Of a DNA stretch of 64,000 bases, positions 1-12,523 are shown one piece after another (positions within the stretch are counted from its first letter, which is position 1; each line of letters begins with the position of its first letter). The notes beneath the pieces are model-generated. The model made no database searches, was not told the origin of the DNA, and was given only the letters and a program-made list of their open reading frames with translations. The position numbers and the translations under genes were made by a program. The stretch is from Nematostella vectensis (Eukaryota; Cnidaria; Anthozoa; Actiniaria; Edwardsiidae): positions 5,081,681 to 5,145,680 of the forward strand of contig NC_064040.1 of the NCBI RefSeq assembly GCF_932526225.1, written 5' to 3'.

Positions 1-1829
1 AGAGAGATGGTTTCGTTCCTTAAGTTCTACAAAGACGTCAAACTTCCGTCGCTGAGAGAGGAACAGACGCGCTTACAGGACCTCATGAATGCAGGTACCT
101 AAAACCTACGGGTAAAACAATTTGTTGTTTTGTTCGAAGTTTTAAGGTATTTCTGCTTGGATATTGCGTCGGCCATACCTGTTATAGCTGCTTCTGGATC
201 CTGGCCTTCTGATGATGCGATCCCAACAAAGAAAGCCAATAAAATGCGCGATATTGTTCGAGAACATTTGTTAACGAGAACATTAACCTATTGCCCTTGC
301 TTTTTTTTTTTAAGGTGGGGAATCGTCGCTCTCGCATGATGATAAGGTATGTAGTGAAACTGCTAAGTAAATGCAAGCTCAATCTCTGCATTTTCTTGTT
401 AACCAAAAGCGTCGTGCGAGTACAGTATCTTATTGCAGTTTTTATAATTCTGTTGGAAAGATCGCGACTGCTAGAATTTAGTGGTAGGGTAGCTTGGAAT
501 TCGAGCTTGGGATTTTGCTTGCATGGGGACGAGGGGCATTTTTGGAATTCTCGTTGAATGGGATGTTGGTTTTGGTGCAGAGGCTAAATTTTGGGTTTGA
601 GTAGACGCTTTAAGGCAAAAACTACATGAATTAGCGCGACTTAACTGCACGCCTACGATAATCTTGTTGTCAATTTTCAGAATTTAAAATTTGTTTTTTT
701 TTTTCTGTAGAGCCCATTTATTTTTTTCCCGAGAAGTATTCTGCCAATGATAAACGAATTCCTCCTGGTCTAGAAATTAAAGCGAAAGTTACCCAAAAAT
801 TGCTTAAAAGTAAGGAAGCGTTAGAGACCACGAGAATAGAAGTACGGTTGTAATTTACGCCGTGACGTTGACGTATGATTCTTGTACGTGTTTTCGCAGG
901 GATGCCGGTACTTGTCTGCAGCTACGCACACCATCTCAGCCAAACTTGCGCTAGTTATGAACGGTATTGCGTTTGCTATGAGGCAGCTTACTGCAGGAAC
1001 CGGTGCCTTTGCCCAGATACTATCAACCGACTTGGAAGAATTCCGACAGTTCTTGTTGATGTCTGAAGTTGATGTAAGAGAGGATGAAGATGACGAAGAT
1101 CAGCCAGACGATGGCGACGATACTGTTGAGCCTGAGTCTTCTGCTTGTTCTACACGTGTAGTGCTTGAAGCGCTTAGTTCTCTTCATAACGGGCCAACGC
1201 CATCTGTTTCTCCTGATGCACTCACTGCGTCAGTGTGGAGATGGAGTCTTCCACCAACACTCAGTCAGGGAACCTTCAACGGGCGTAATGGCAGTAATGC
1301 TTGTAGTGTCATTGCGCTATGTTTAGGTTATGCCCTTCAAGAAGGACTTCTCTTACCGCCCGACGTCAATAAATCGTTATCTGAAACCTTCCTGGGACGC
1401 CTGTGTGGTTGCATCGAGCTGGGCAACAGGATCTACGACTTATTCAGGCAAAGCCTTCCATCCCGTTTTCTGTCCATTCAGGAAGCCGCCAATATCGCAG
1501 TTTCGTGGATAAGTAGCGATGTCGGACAGCCTCTGCCAGTTCGATTAGCCGACTTGCACGAACCATCAACAGTGACTTATCAGTTGAAGCGAGCCTTTTC
1601 GCGTGGAGGATTCAATGCTTGCCTGATTGCTGACGAGAAGTCTTCTCTGTTTCATGCATGTGATGACCTGGTTATCCACATTGACACCCACAGTCACGGT
1701 CCCAACAAAGGAGCAGTAGTAACAGCAGCACATGCCAGCGCCATTCCTGAACTGTGCTCGACAGTTTGGCAGGAGGAGGGCTTTTCCCCAAACTCCTTTG
1801 GAAATTTGGTTTTCGTAGAATTTGCATGA
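1..1829 (+). CDS. Candidate cysteine peptidase-like protein, 5' partial
   Basis: Three exons read in one frame: 1-94 (open from the window edge), 711 to about 809 or 841, and about 900 or 922 to the TGA at 1827-1829. Two in-phase versions of the second intron exist: donor GTAAGG at 810 with acceptor before 922, or donor at 842 with acceptor before 900. I slightly prefer the first for its better donor. The last exon has an acidic Asp/Glu stretch (about 1075-1130), then a globular region. There a Gln (codon 1266) lies 12 residues before Cys in NACS (codon 1302), and an Asp-x-His (codons 1683 and 1689) follows about 127 residues later. Gln-Cys-Asp-x-His in this order and spacing is that of papain-fold deubiquitinases of the herpesvirus tegument type (peptidase family C76), as I remember it. 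Function is inferred from a few residues only; the protein could be an unrelated fold. No transposase or viral gene lies beside it. Confidence 0.5.
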
Positions 1830-2484
1830 ACGGTTCCATTTAAAATTTGCAGCCCACCTACCGAGGAGATTTCTGCTCTATCTTTCATTTTTCTTCCTGC
1901 AATTTTACAGGGATATTCAAATTTCACAATGGATTTCCATAAGGGTATTTAATTGTGACCCTAGATTTCCAAAGATTATTCTCGAATTTTCACAGGATTC
2001 ACACGACAGATTGTGGTAGAGCAACTTTGGGCTCCTCGATAGGTGGATTATGATTTGTTTTAATGGAATGGTCAAATTCTCCTTTATCGCGTTATTGTCG
2101 ATTAATAATATTTAATAGTTATCAGCGAACGGAGCTCAGTATTCTTTTGACAATGGTAAACCTGCGTACCCGTGCGTACTTGCCAAAATGACATCGCTAT
2201 GCGCGAAAACGTTTTAAACGTTTCGAAAAAATTTCATGGTAGTATAGAAAAATAGTATATATCTTTATTCCAAGGCCTTATATTAGCTTTAAATTATAGT
2301 AATATTTTAGTTATCATAGTTGAAACAAGGCGTACATCAGAGTATTGAAAAATTTTGTGAGACTGCGGAATATCAACAATGGACTACTTGTGACTACTTA
2401 TGAAGCAGCCTAATAAACTTTGTATTAGCCGCATGTATATATTGTGTTAATTTAAAGTAAAGCAGATTGTGGTTTCAGATGAGT
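1830..2484. other. 3' flank, no gene seen
   Basis: AT-rich sequence after the stop codon of the preceding gene. An AATAAA hexamer at 2412-2417 could serve as its polyadenylation signal. I see no further coding potential before the satellite begins. Confidence 0.5.
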
Positions 2485-2497
2485 GTCAGAAAACATT

Positions 2498-5400
2498 GTG
2501 GGTGTTTTGACTAGCAGCATCCAAAATAGACCCCGCTTTGACTAAAGAGCCCGAAAATAAAAACAAGGGAAAACGGGACCGACTTCTTTATTGCACACTC
2601 GAATATGGATGTTTCGACTAGCAGCATTCAAATAAGACCCCGCTTTGACTAAAAAACTTGAAAAATCAAAAAAGTGAAAACGGGACCGACTTAGTTATTG
2701 CACATTAGAATATGGGTGTTTTAACTAGCAGCATCCATAATAGACCCCGCTTTGACTAAAAAACTTGAAAAATTAAAAAAGTGAAAACGGGACCGACTTA
2801 GTAATTGCACATTAGAATATTGGTGTTTTAACTAGCAGCATCCATAATAGACCCCGCTTTGACTAAAAAACTTGAAAAATCAAAAAAGTGAAAACGGGAC
2901 CGACTTAGTTATTGCACACTCGAATATGGGTGTTTTAATTAGCAACATCCATAATAGACCCCGCTTTGACTAAAAAACTTGAAAAATCAAAAAAGTGAAA
3001 ACGGGACCGACTTAGTTATTGCACACTAGAATATTGGTGTTTTGACTAGCAGCATCCATAATAGACCCCGCTTTGACTAAAAAACTTGAAAAATCAAAAA
3101 AGTGAAAACGGGACCGACTTAGTTATTGCACACTAGAATATGGGTGTTTTAATTAGCAACATCCAAAATAGACCCCGCTTTGACTAAAAAACTTGAAAAA
3201 TCAAAAAAGTGAAAACGGGACCGACTTAGTAATTGCACATTAGAATATGGGTGTTTTAACTAGCAGCATCCATAATAGACCCCGCTTTGACTAAAAAACA
3301 TGAAAAATCAAAAAAGTGAAAACGGGACCGACTTAGTTATTGCACACTCGAATATGGGTGTTTTAATTAGCAACATCCATAATAGACCCCGCTTTGACTA
3401 AAAAACTTGAAAAATCAAAAAAGTGAAAACGGGACCGACTTAGTTATTGCACACTCGAATATTGGTGTTTTAATTAGCAACATCCAAAATAGACCCCGCT
3501 TTGACTAAAAAACTTGAAAAATCAAAAAAGTGAAAACGGGACCGACTTAGTAATTGCACATTAGAATATGGGTGTTTTAACTAGCAGCATCCATAATAGA
3601 CCCCGCTTTGACTAAAAAACATGAAAAATCAAAAAAGTGAAAACGGGACCGACTTAGTTATTGCACACTCGAATATGGGTGTTTTAATTAGCAACATCCA
3701 TAATAGACCCCGCTTTGACTAAAAAACTTGAAAAATCAAAAAAGTGAAAACGGGACCGACTTAGTTATTGCACACTCGAATATTGGTGTTTTGACTAGCA
3801 GCATCCATAATAGACCCCGCTTTGACTAAAAAACTTGAAAAATCAAAAAAGTGAAAACGGGACCGACTTAGTTATTGCACACTAGAATATGGGTGTTTTA
3901 ATTAGCAACATCCAAAATAGACCCCGCTTTGACTAAAGAGCCCGAAAATAAAAACAAGGGAAAACGGGACCGACTTAGTTATTGCACACTAGAATATGGA
4001 TGTTTTAACTAGCAGCATCCATAATAGACCCCGCTTTGACTAAAAAACTTGAAAAATCAAAAAAGTGAAAACGGGACCGACTTAGTTATTGCACACTAGA
4101 ATATTGGTGTTTTGACTAGCAGCATCCAAAATAGACCCCGCTTTGACTAAAAAACTTGAAAAATTAAAAAAGTGAAAACGGGACCGACTTAGTTATTGCA
4201 CACTCGAATATGGGTGTTTTAACTAGCAGCATCCATAATAGACCCCGCTTTGACTAAAAAACTTGAAAAATCAAAAAAGTGAAAACTGGACCGACTTAGT
4301 TATTGCACACTAGAATATGGGTGTTTTGACTAGCAGCATCCATAATAGCTTTGACTAAAAAAACATGAAAAATCAAAAAAGTGAAAACAGGACCGACTTC
4401 TTTATTGCACTTTAGAATATGGATGTTTTGACTAGCAGCATTCAAATAAGACCCCGCTTTGACTAAAAAAACATGAAAAATCAAAAAAGTGAAAACGGGA
4501 CCGACTTAGTTATTGCACACTCGAATATGGGTGTTTTAATTAGCAACATCCATAATAGACCCCGCTTTGACTAAAAAACTTGAAAAATCAAAAAAGTGAA
4601 AACGGGACCGACTTAGTTATTGCACACTCGAATATTGGTGTTTTGACTAGCAGCATCCATAATAGACCCCGCTTTGACTAAAAAACTTGAAAAATCAAAA
4701 AAGTGAAAACGGGACCGACTTAGTTATTGCACACTAGAATATGGGTGTTTTAATTAGCAACATCCAAAATAGACCCCGCTTTGACTAAAGAGCCCGAAAA
4801 TAAAAACAAGGGAAAACGGGACCGACTTAGTTATTGCACACTAGAATATGGATGTTTTAACTAGCAGCATCCATAATAGACCCCGCTTTGACTAAAAAAC
4901 TTGAAAAATCAAAAAAGTGAAAACGGGACCGACTTAGTTATTGCACACTAGAATATTGGTGTTTTGACTAGCAGCATCCAAAATAGACCCCGCTTTGACT
5001 AAAAAACTTGAAAAATTAAAAAAGTGAAAACGGGACCGACTTAGTTATTGCACACTCGAATATGGGTGTTTTAACTAGCAGCATCCATAATAGACCCCGC
5101 TTTGACTAAAAAACTTGAAAAATCAAAAAAGTGAAAACTGGACCGACTTAGTTATTGCACACTAGAATATGGGTGTTTTGACTAGCAGCATCCATAATAG
5201 CTTTGACTAAAAAAACATGAAAAATCAAAAAAGTGAAAACAGGACCGACTTCTTTATTGCACTTTAGAATATGGATGTTTTGACTAGCAGCATTCAAATA
5301 AGACCCCGCTTTGACTAAAAAAACATGAAAAATCAAAAAAGTGAAAACTGGACCGACTTCTTTATTGCACACTAGAATATGGGTGTTTTAATTAGCAGCA

Positions 5401-5872
5401 TCCATAATAGACCCCGCTTTGACTATAAAACTTGAAAAATCAAAAAAGTGAAAACGGGACCGACTTAGTTATTGCACACTAGAAGATGGGTGTTTTAATT
5501 AGCAACATCCAAAATAGACCCCGCTATGACTAAAAAAACTTGAAAAATCAAAAAAGTGAAAACGGGACCGACTTAGTTATTGCACACTCGAATATGGGTG
5601 TTTTGACTAGCAGCATTCAAATAAGACCCCGCTTTGACTAAAAAAACATGAAAAATCAAAAAAGTGAAAACGGGACCGACTTAGTTATTGCACACTCGAA
5701 TATTGGTGTTTTGACTAGCAGCATTCAAATAAGACCCCGCTTTGACTAAAAAACTTGAAAAATCAAAAAAGTGAAAACGGGACCGACTTAGTAATTGCAC
5801 ATTAGAATATGGGTGTTTTAACTAGCAGCATCCATAATAGACCCCGCTTTGACTAAAAACTTGATAATAAAA
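2498..5872. repeat. ~107-bp tandem satellite, about 31 copies, with higher-order repeats
   Basis: Head-to-tail monomers of 106-107 bp, each with a core such as AGACCCCGCTTTGACTAA and AACGGGACCGACTTAG. Variant monomers recur at fixed distances. A monomer carrying AAAGAGCCCGAAAAT, and one lacking the ACCCCG block, each recur about 852 bp (8 monomers) apart, near 4341 and 5193. A shorter three-monomer period (about 320 bp) is seen near 3297 and 3617. The array therefore has alpha-satellite-like higher-order structure. Short minus-strand ORFs inside it (4296-4484, 5148-5372) are by-products of the repeat. Confidence 0.95.
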
Positions 5873-6273
5873 AAAAAATTAATCGGCACTGACTTAGTTA
5901 TGAGCACAATTTGATTCTGCATTTTAAAACGCATCAGGACTAAAAAAAATTCTGCTATCTGAGCCTAGGCATGTTCTTAAAATTCGGTAAAATCTCAGGC
6001 TGGACGTTCTTTTAAAAAAGTAGGCTTGATTTCCAGCCGTCGCTAGGCATGTATTTCGGGCTCACAGAAACGAGCTGGAAATCGAGCCTAATAAAAAAGG
6101 TTTTTATAAAAAAAAGTGTATTTGCCACACCTGCGATACTTTGCCGCACTCTGGTGCATGACACGATGTGACATATGTTCATCATCCGGGGGTTTGTCAG
6201 ATTGCATAACCATCGCGCATGCGCGCATGTGCATAAATTTGGCTAGAAAGTGTCAAAAGTGGTTGGTGTTGTT
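5873..6273. other. Spacer and probable promoter region of the zinc-finger gene
   Basis: After the satellite decays there is about 400 bp of unique sequence without a long ORF. It contains a short alternating purine-pyrimidine tract with CGCGCATGCGCGCATG near 6213, just upstream of the predicted first exon. I see no TATA box. Confidence 0.35.
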
Positions 6274-9095
6274 ATGAATCGTAGAAGAAACCGAGGGAAT
6301 TTCCCTTCCAAGGTGAGTGAATTCGATATAACTGCACACTTGTGGTCAAGTTGTAAGTAAAGATTGTGCTTTCAGATGCAGTCCAGATAATCACTGTCTG
6401 TTCGATTACACACGATGTATAAAAAGTTCAATGACTGTCTCGGCTATTTAAGCTTATACTTATTTACTTATATCAATTTAACGGTCGATATATGTATAAA
6501 TGTGCTATTTTTTAAATGTTTGTTTACAACCAGTCAGTGAGCTTGCCTGAATTGTAAGGTTACTCATTTAAATACCATACAAATCAATATATTATGCACC
6601 AGTCAATGCCACCCCCAACACGCAGGGGAATATGCGGGGACTCGACTGGTTTACACTGACTAGTGCATTATGCCTCATTTAGGCCAACAGAAATTAACGT
6701 CTAAGGTTTGTGCACACTGCATGCATGTCCTAAAAGCTACTGCTTATAATTTTCTTTATTTACAAAAGCATCATTATTTTTATTTATTTTCATATATTTA
6801 CACTTTGTCACAATCAAAACATGAACATTCAAGTTTGTGTACACTGGTGAACAATGGAGGCATGATTGGCCTAGTGTGCTCTCACCGCTGTGGCCCAGGT
6901 TCAAACCCTGGTCAAACTGGGGATTTTCTCTGAGTTCCTGCCTTGCTTCGAATTTGTGTCACAAGTGAGTTGAAGTTATTCTCCCGTGTTCGGATAAGGA
7001 CACTAAACCGGAGGTCCCGTCTCTTCGAGCTGCACTACACTAACCTGGACCGAAGGGACGTAAAAGAACCACTGGGGACGCAATAAACCCTCTGGCAGTG
7101 ACCACCCCCAGTGACAGTGCTTGCAATGCTTGCTAACAATACACTCAAGGGGGTACTTGATTTGGAGCCTAGCTCTGTTGTACCTTCTGCACCAGTGGTG
7201 GAAGTTGAATAAATAAAATGTATTTACAGATTTCTCAAATAAATTTTGAGTTACCAAATGTTTTTTCTAGTTGGCCAACTTTTCTTGAACATGGTCTAGT
7301 AGGGTCTAACAGATCCATGGTGTGGTTTTTCTGTTATTTAAAGTACCAGGATGGGTAAACATGAAATCCAGGGTGGTGATATAAATTGAAAAAAAAATCC
7401 ATTAAGGGATTTCCATTGTGTCAGACAGAGGCTGACTACATCAAATAGAGCAGGATAGAAATCCAGGGTGGGTACCCTACAGCAGATGCAAAATTCCAAT
7501 GTAGTTCTCCTAAAATGTAACAGTCCAGGGTGGGTAAATTCCAGGTGGTTAGAAAGAAATTGGCTGGAAATCCAGGGTGGGTGGTGGCAATTCATAATTT
7601 CCAGGGTGGTTATAAGAGTCAGGGGGAGTTCGGTTGCTACTGCCCAATCTTTTTTTCCAGGATGCCATATGGTATCTTATCAGTATCAAATAAAAATGTA
7701 ATACAGAAATGTTTGTATTGAAGTGTAAACAAGCCAGTGAAAAGTAGATACAGTGAAACCTTTTTATAATAAACACCTTTTAACTTTTCAGGCTATAAGC
7801 TACAAAACTCACAAATGCTCCAAAAATTTTCGGCCAATGGTAAATTTACACAAACTGCATCAACTGACATTTATTTTTAGCTAGATTATAGTTTTCAAGG
7901 TTTCCTTTGTTAACGAAACGAAATTTTTCCACAGGGCAAAAGTGGAAGATGTTTTATTGCTACCTGCCCAAAGAGGGGAAAATTCTTCAAGAGGCTAGAC
8001 AATCACCTCTCAAGTTTACACAGAGGTGTTTCAAGAGCTGAAAATGACAATTTGAGTCACAGAAACCAAGATGATCAAGATGGTAGCAGAAAAATGGAAA
8101 TGTGTCTTCTTTGTGGAGAACAGTTTTTGCAACTGCGTCACCATTTGAAAAATAAACATAACCTGTCTCTGCGCAAATACAGACATCAAACTGGAAAAAA
8201 GGATGAAACAAAGGTTGAAAAAAAGGAGAAACAAGAGTGCCATGAAAAGAAACTAGAGTTTGGTGAGGAGGGGGATGAAACAGAGGGAAAAGAGTCAGGG
8301 GAGAGAAATGAAAACGATAAGGTGAAAGTAAGTGATATGCTTGAGGAAGAAGAGATGGACAAGGAGATGGTTGAAGAGGATGAGATGAATGGGAAAACTG
8401 GAGGGGACAGTTTTGAGAGAGAGATGGTGGAGGATGAGGAGATGGCTGAGAAGGAAGATATGTATAAGAAAACTGAAGAGGACAGGTTCGTGATGAAACT
8501 GTTCGACGAGGAAGCGGTAGCTGAGAAAGTAGATACGTATAAAAAAACTGAAGAGGGTAGTACGTTTGTGAGAAGGCTGTTTGATGAGGAGGAGGCAGAT
8601 GAGAAAGAAGTTCGCTTTGAGGATATTGAAGAGGACTATGTACGGTTTTTAGTTCATAAGGGAAATAGAATGAAATTGGACTTCTTCTTGCATTTCATGG
8701 AAAGGGGAGGCATTTTAAGGTCATACAATGTATCTCCCATAAGAAGAATCTCGTTTGGTGAGCTCCCTTATGAGACTCTAAGAGATATCTACAGTATGCG
8801 GAAGATTTTATCTGGCTACTTCAAAAGAGATGTTTTCATGTACCCTTACCCCGATGTGGAAATGATAGAAAAATGCCGTGCTTGTGGTGCCAAGGAACGA
8901 GGAAAATGCTGCTGTCCAGTTCTAGAGAAATCCTTCTATGTATTTTGCCGTGAGAGATGTTCTCCCAAGTACATCAGTGAGTGCAAGAGGTGCCTTAACA
9001 TGGGAAATAGCTCAACACATGCTTGCCTGGACTTCTTCTTCTGTAGAAGGTGCAACGAGGAATACCGTGCCCGAGAAAGATTGAAGCATTTTTAA
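6274..9095 (+). CDS. Two-exon C2H2-type zinc-finger protein with acidic middle and Cys-rich C-terminus
   Basis: Exon 1 is 6274-6312 (ATG, 13 codons, basic, donor GTGAGT). Exon 2 is 7935-9095 (acceptor CCACAG, phase 0 to phase 0). The joined protein is about 399 residues. Shortly after the junction comes a finger-like C-x4-C ... H-x4-H unit (CFIATC, then FKRLDNHL and SLH), followed by a second C2H2-like unit (CLLCGEQF ... HHLKNKH). Residues about 85-220 are dominated by Glu, Lys and Met-Glu repeats. The last 80 residues are rich in paired cysteines (CRAC, KCCC, CKRC, CRRC), so probably bind zinc. Likely a nuclear DNA- or RNA-binding protein; I do not recognise a named family. The 1.6-kb intron contains a SINE and a cluster of CCAGGGTGGGT motifs. 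The stop codon TAA is part of the TTAA target site of a MITE. Confidence 0.75.
6855..7240 (+). mobile_element. SINE derived from tRNA-Glu(CUC)
   Basis: An A-box-like TGGCCTAGTG at 6867-6876 and a B box GGTTCAAACCC at 6898-6908 bracket CTCTCACCGC. This is the anticodon-loop region expected for tRNA-Glu(CUC). A non-tRNA body follows and the element ends in an A/T-rich GAATAAATAAAATG tail near 7205-7220. It sits in the intron of the zinc-finger gene, in sense orientation. End points are approximate. Confidence 0.7.
7360..7612. repeat. Cluster of degenerate CCAGGGTGGGT motifs
   Basis: At least six near-identical copies of AATCCAGGGTGGGT lie about 20-95 bp apart (near 7367, 7460, 7525, 7545, 7569 and 7600) in the intron of the zinc-finger gene. 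Spacing is irregular, so this is not a simple tandem repeat. It could be an old decayed minisatellite or a run of binding sites. Confidence 0.5.
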
Positions 9096-9250
9096 AGAGG
9101 CTACGTCACGGTTATAGCGTAATTTAGCCCAAGCTTAACAAGACCAGGAACCGTTTGTTCGTTGGGAATATCCATCTAGGTTTGTAGAAAAACCGTTTTG
9201 ATTTTATAACTTTGTTTAAATTGTGCTTTACTAAGCGTGACATAGCCCCT
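9096..9250. mobile_element. TTAA-flanked MITE at the stop codon of the zinc-finger gene
   Basis: The left end AGAGGCTACGTCACG (from 9096) and the reverse complement of the right end, AGGGGCTATGTCACG (to 9250), form terminal inverted repeats. Imperfect similarity extends inward through GTAATTTAGCCCAAG. TTAA flanks both ends (9092-9095 and 9251-9254), as expected for piggyBac-type mobilisation. The element is 155 bp with no coding capacity. The TAA of the upstream gene (9093-9095) lies within the left TTAA. Confidence 0.75.
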
Positions 9251-9397
9251 TTAAACCGCTTTGCATATAATAAGATTAACTCAAATAGTGCAACCAATGC
9301 AAAATGAAACAGTGGGGCCTGATATGGTATGGGTTTACAAAAGCGAGGTGTCATCATCACAGTTTAATATTTTATTTATTTTATATCTTATTTAAGT

Positions 9398-9582
9398 CTA
9401 GTGCACACTAGCGACAAAGTACGGCGCCACACTAACAAAATTCAATCGAAAGCTAAAATTTACTAAAATGAGCGCACGAAAATACATAAATAAAGCGATA
9501 TTAACATGTTACAAAATTCCTGTGCATTTTCTCTCACTTTTACGTTTGCGATAAAACGCTGTTATATCTAGTGTGCACGACG
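9398..9582. mobile_element. Possible short palindromic element
   Basis: GTGCACACTAG at 9401-9411 is repeated in inverted orientation as CTAGTGTGCAC at about 9569-9579. The interior is AT-rich and non-coding. No target-site duplication is clear, so the call rests on the inverted ends only. Confidence 0.3.
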
Positions 9583-11982
9583 CTACGGCCTTTTTGTTAT
9601 ACGGTCATTTTGTTATATGCCCGGGGAGGGGGAGGACTCAAAATGACAAAAAATGACGGGGGTGCTCGATAAGAAAAATAAAATTGACCCCTAAGAGATA
9701 GCAAGGTAGGCGTGGGACTTTATTTTTAAATAATTAAAATTAAAGAAAGCAAAATACTTCTAATTGCAGATAGCAAAAATTTTATTTTTTAAAATATTTT
9801 ATTAAAACAATGTGCAGTATGAAGTAACGCCTTTTTTTTGTGGGAGCCCCCCTTACCGTTAGGTGACTACGTATCAATTTCTTATTGCACCTACTAATCA
9901 ATTTCCAATTCTGGGTGCCGGGATTTGAGTTATTCCGAAATAAAATTGCAAATATCACCCAACATTTGATTAACCTATTTATCACAAGATCATTGAAATA
10001 GTTCTGGAGTCAACGAGAACAAACATCCATTGAAACGGGGCTTCCTTACTGTTTGAACATGGTATAAACGTATTAGGGAATAAATGATTGTACCAACGGA
10101 AACATTTGATTCGCACTAGGAAACGTTAAGGAACAACGAGGAAGTAGCTTATAGTCCTTTATGGTATAATTAAAATCATTTGAACATGAATAATAGAGTC
10201 GCAAAGTTGGATACTGTGATTTGTGTTTGATTCAGCAATTGAACAAATGTTTGTTTTTACTTTTTATTTAATGTCAACAAAACTAGATATTTGAAGGAAT
10301 TTGTAAATAAAATTGTAATAAAGTACTATTTTAATAATGTGTTCTGTGAATTTTATGACATATTTATAAATAGTTTTATAAAAATAACTCTTCAATATAG
10401 ATATCTCTCTCTGTAAAAATAATAAAAACCATTACAATTTTTTTAAAAAAAGGAGAACACTTTTCATTTGGGAGAATGGTGGTTCATGGTCAAAATTGCA
10501 CCGCGGCAATGTAATACTTCGCTGCCTTTGTCATCCCAATACATGAAATCACAGAAACGTTTTTTTAGTTTAATGGCAATATAAATATTTTGCACTCCAT
10601 AGATTGGTGCTCAAACCCTAGGTACAAATAATTTGAGTTGAAGTTGGCAAATGGTCACCATTTTTGTTCTGAGAGCTCTTTGTTAAAATGCAGAAAGTTT
10701 GTTCCACTTTTCAAATGCAAGAGAGAAGAAGTCTAAAACAGGCAGGTGTATAAATGATATAAAAGGGAAAGGGACTCGCGCATTTGCAAAAATAAGTTCA
10801 TAAAAAGTGTTCTTCCATAAGTAAAGCTTAAAAAAATTGATAATTTACTGCAGTTTCCATGATTCTGCGAATTCTCGCTAATGATTTACAATGTTAAACC
10901 CACCTCCTGCCTCACGTCACTAAGCCTCAGTGCTACATGTGAGAGTTCACAGAATTGAGAAAACAGCAGTAATTATTTCGGAAATTTAAATAATTTGATT
11001 TTTATAAAAATATATGATATATGCATCTTGAATCTCTGCTGTTAAATATTCAGAAAATAATCACTTTGATAAGTGAAAAAATTGACAGCGACATCAAAAT
11101 GTAATAACTGTAACTGATGTAAAAGCCCCTACCTGTACAAAATAAAATAAATTTATATAATGAATTTATTACATTTTTGTAAAAATATATCTTGTATCTA
11201 AGCTGTCTCAGAATCATAAATAATCACCTTACTAAGGGACAATCAGAGAGTAAGTGGCTAATTTAAAAATGTAGATATAGAGTGGTTTCCACAACAATCT
11301 TTATAGATACAATTACGCGGATGTGTAAATTTGTGCATCAATTTCTAATTATTTTTCATATATATATTTTTTTAATGAAAAACAGAGGTATGGAGTCCGA
11401 TTCGGGATTTCTTGGCGGTAAACGTTTTGATTTTATCACTTTGTTTAAATTGCACCCTAGTCACCGATGAATAAATATTTAAAAAATATGAAGATGAAAC
11501 ACCAACTTTGAGCGCCCTGGCTCCGTTAGCTGAATAGTTATTCCAGGGGGCCTGCTCCCTCAAATACATAACGATATACTATATGAACATTGCTAGAAGT
11601 GCGAAATAAATATGTCTATCTGGATATAATTCTCGATTTCCTTCTCAAGATGATTTTATAGCCAGTTTTTGCGCAAAAGGTTAGGGGAAAACTGCTATAA
11701 AATTATTTTTATGCGGAAATCGTTAAGTTCCTCACACAACTTTGGGAACTAGGGTGCAATTTAAGCCAAGTGGTAAATCTAACACCTGTTTTAGCAAACG
11801 TTTCTCCAGCAACACGTGGATGATGGCCGATGTAGCTCCTAAACTTGCAAAGCATCATTTGAGAGTAAGTGCGCAAATAGCCAGGTAATGTATGGAGGTT
11901 TATTTGATATACAGCCAAATAAAACCCAACAAAGTCATAACTTACAGGGGCACCATGATTTGCTGGAGAAACGTTTAGTGCA
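9583..11982. other. AT-rich spacer, no supported gene
   Basis: About 2.4 kb with many A/T runs and only short chance ORFs. Segments near 11420-11470 and 11745-11780 resemble the inner part of the MITE at 9096-9250 (TTTGTTTAAATTGCACCC and, inverted, GGGTGCAATTTAAGCC). They are probably decayed relatives of that family. Confidence 0.5.
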
Positions 11983-12254
11983 TCAACACAATTTCTGTAA
12001 AGCTAACCTGTTCAGGCCTACCATTACTGCTTTACACAAGGAATCCTTTGGTAGAGCAAAGAACATCCCCTTTTGCAAATATCTGTTCTCCACGCTATTC
12101 CCTAAAACAAGAGGGGCTTCCACGTTATCCTTGACTGATGTGAGCTGAACACACACATGGTTCGGGGGGATTTCATGGCCATGGAGGGTAGTTAAATGTG
12201 GCATCAAAATCCCAGCAGCCAACCAGATATCATCCTTTTTATACATTACCGTAT
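11983..12254 (-). CDS. Probable terminal exon of an unrecognised gene
   Basis: An acceptor (TTTTTTGCAG, minus strand) ends at 12255. It is followed by 90 open codons to a TGA at 11983-11985. The translation looks globular, with DDIWLAAGILMPHL, EIPPNHVCVQLTSV and ENRYLQKGMFFALPK, and is not low-complexity. No start codon, upstream exon or domain was found. It could be a terminal exon or a remnant of an old mobile-element gene. Part of the flank forms an inverted repeat (AAACGTTTCTCCAGCAA at about 11796-11812 and, inverted, near 11959-11975). Confidence 0.35.
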
Positions 12255-12523
12255 CTGCAAAAAATAAATAGAATATAGAACTGAATAGATATCTTTGCAA
12301 AACAGGTTGGAGGAGGCTACCGGTGTCAAATATTTAACAAAATGACTATCCCCCTTACAGAAAAAAATGCACTCGACAAATGTCAACTTTTCGCGCAATG
12401 TACTGCTTAGCGTGCCGTAGCTGCATTGAGTTATAGTTGCATGCTGCATAGGCGTGCAGCTGAGTCACGTTAATTAGTGCCATTTCTTTGATTTAAAAGC
12501 ATCTCATCAAGTTCAAAATTTAG

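Noticed and set aside
2498-5872. CRISPR-like array
   Set aside because: Repeats are contiguous with no unique spacers, units are too long, and the DNA is eukaryotic. The same applies to the arrays at 26.3, 43.7 and 51.1 kb.
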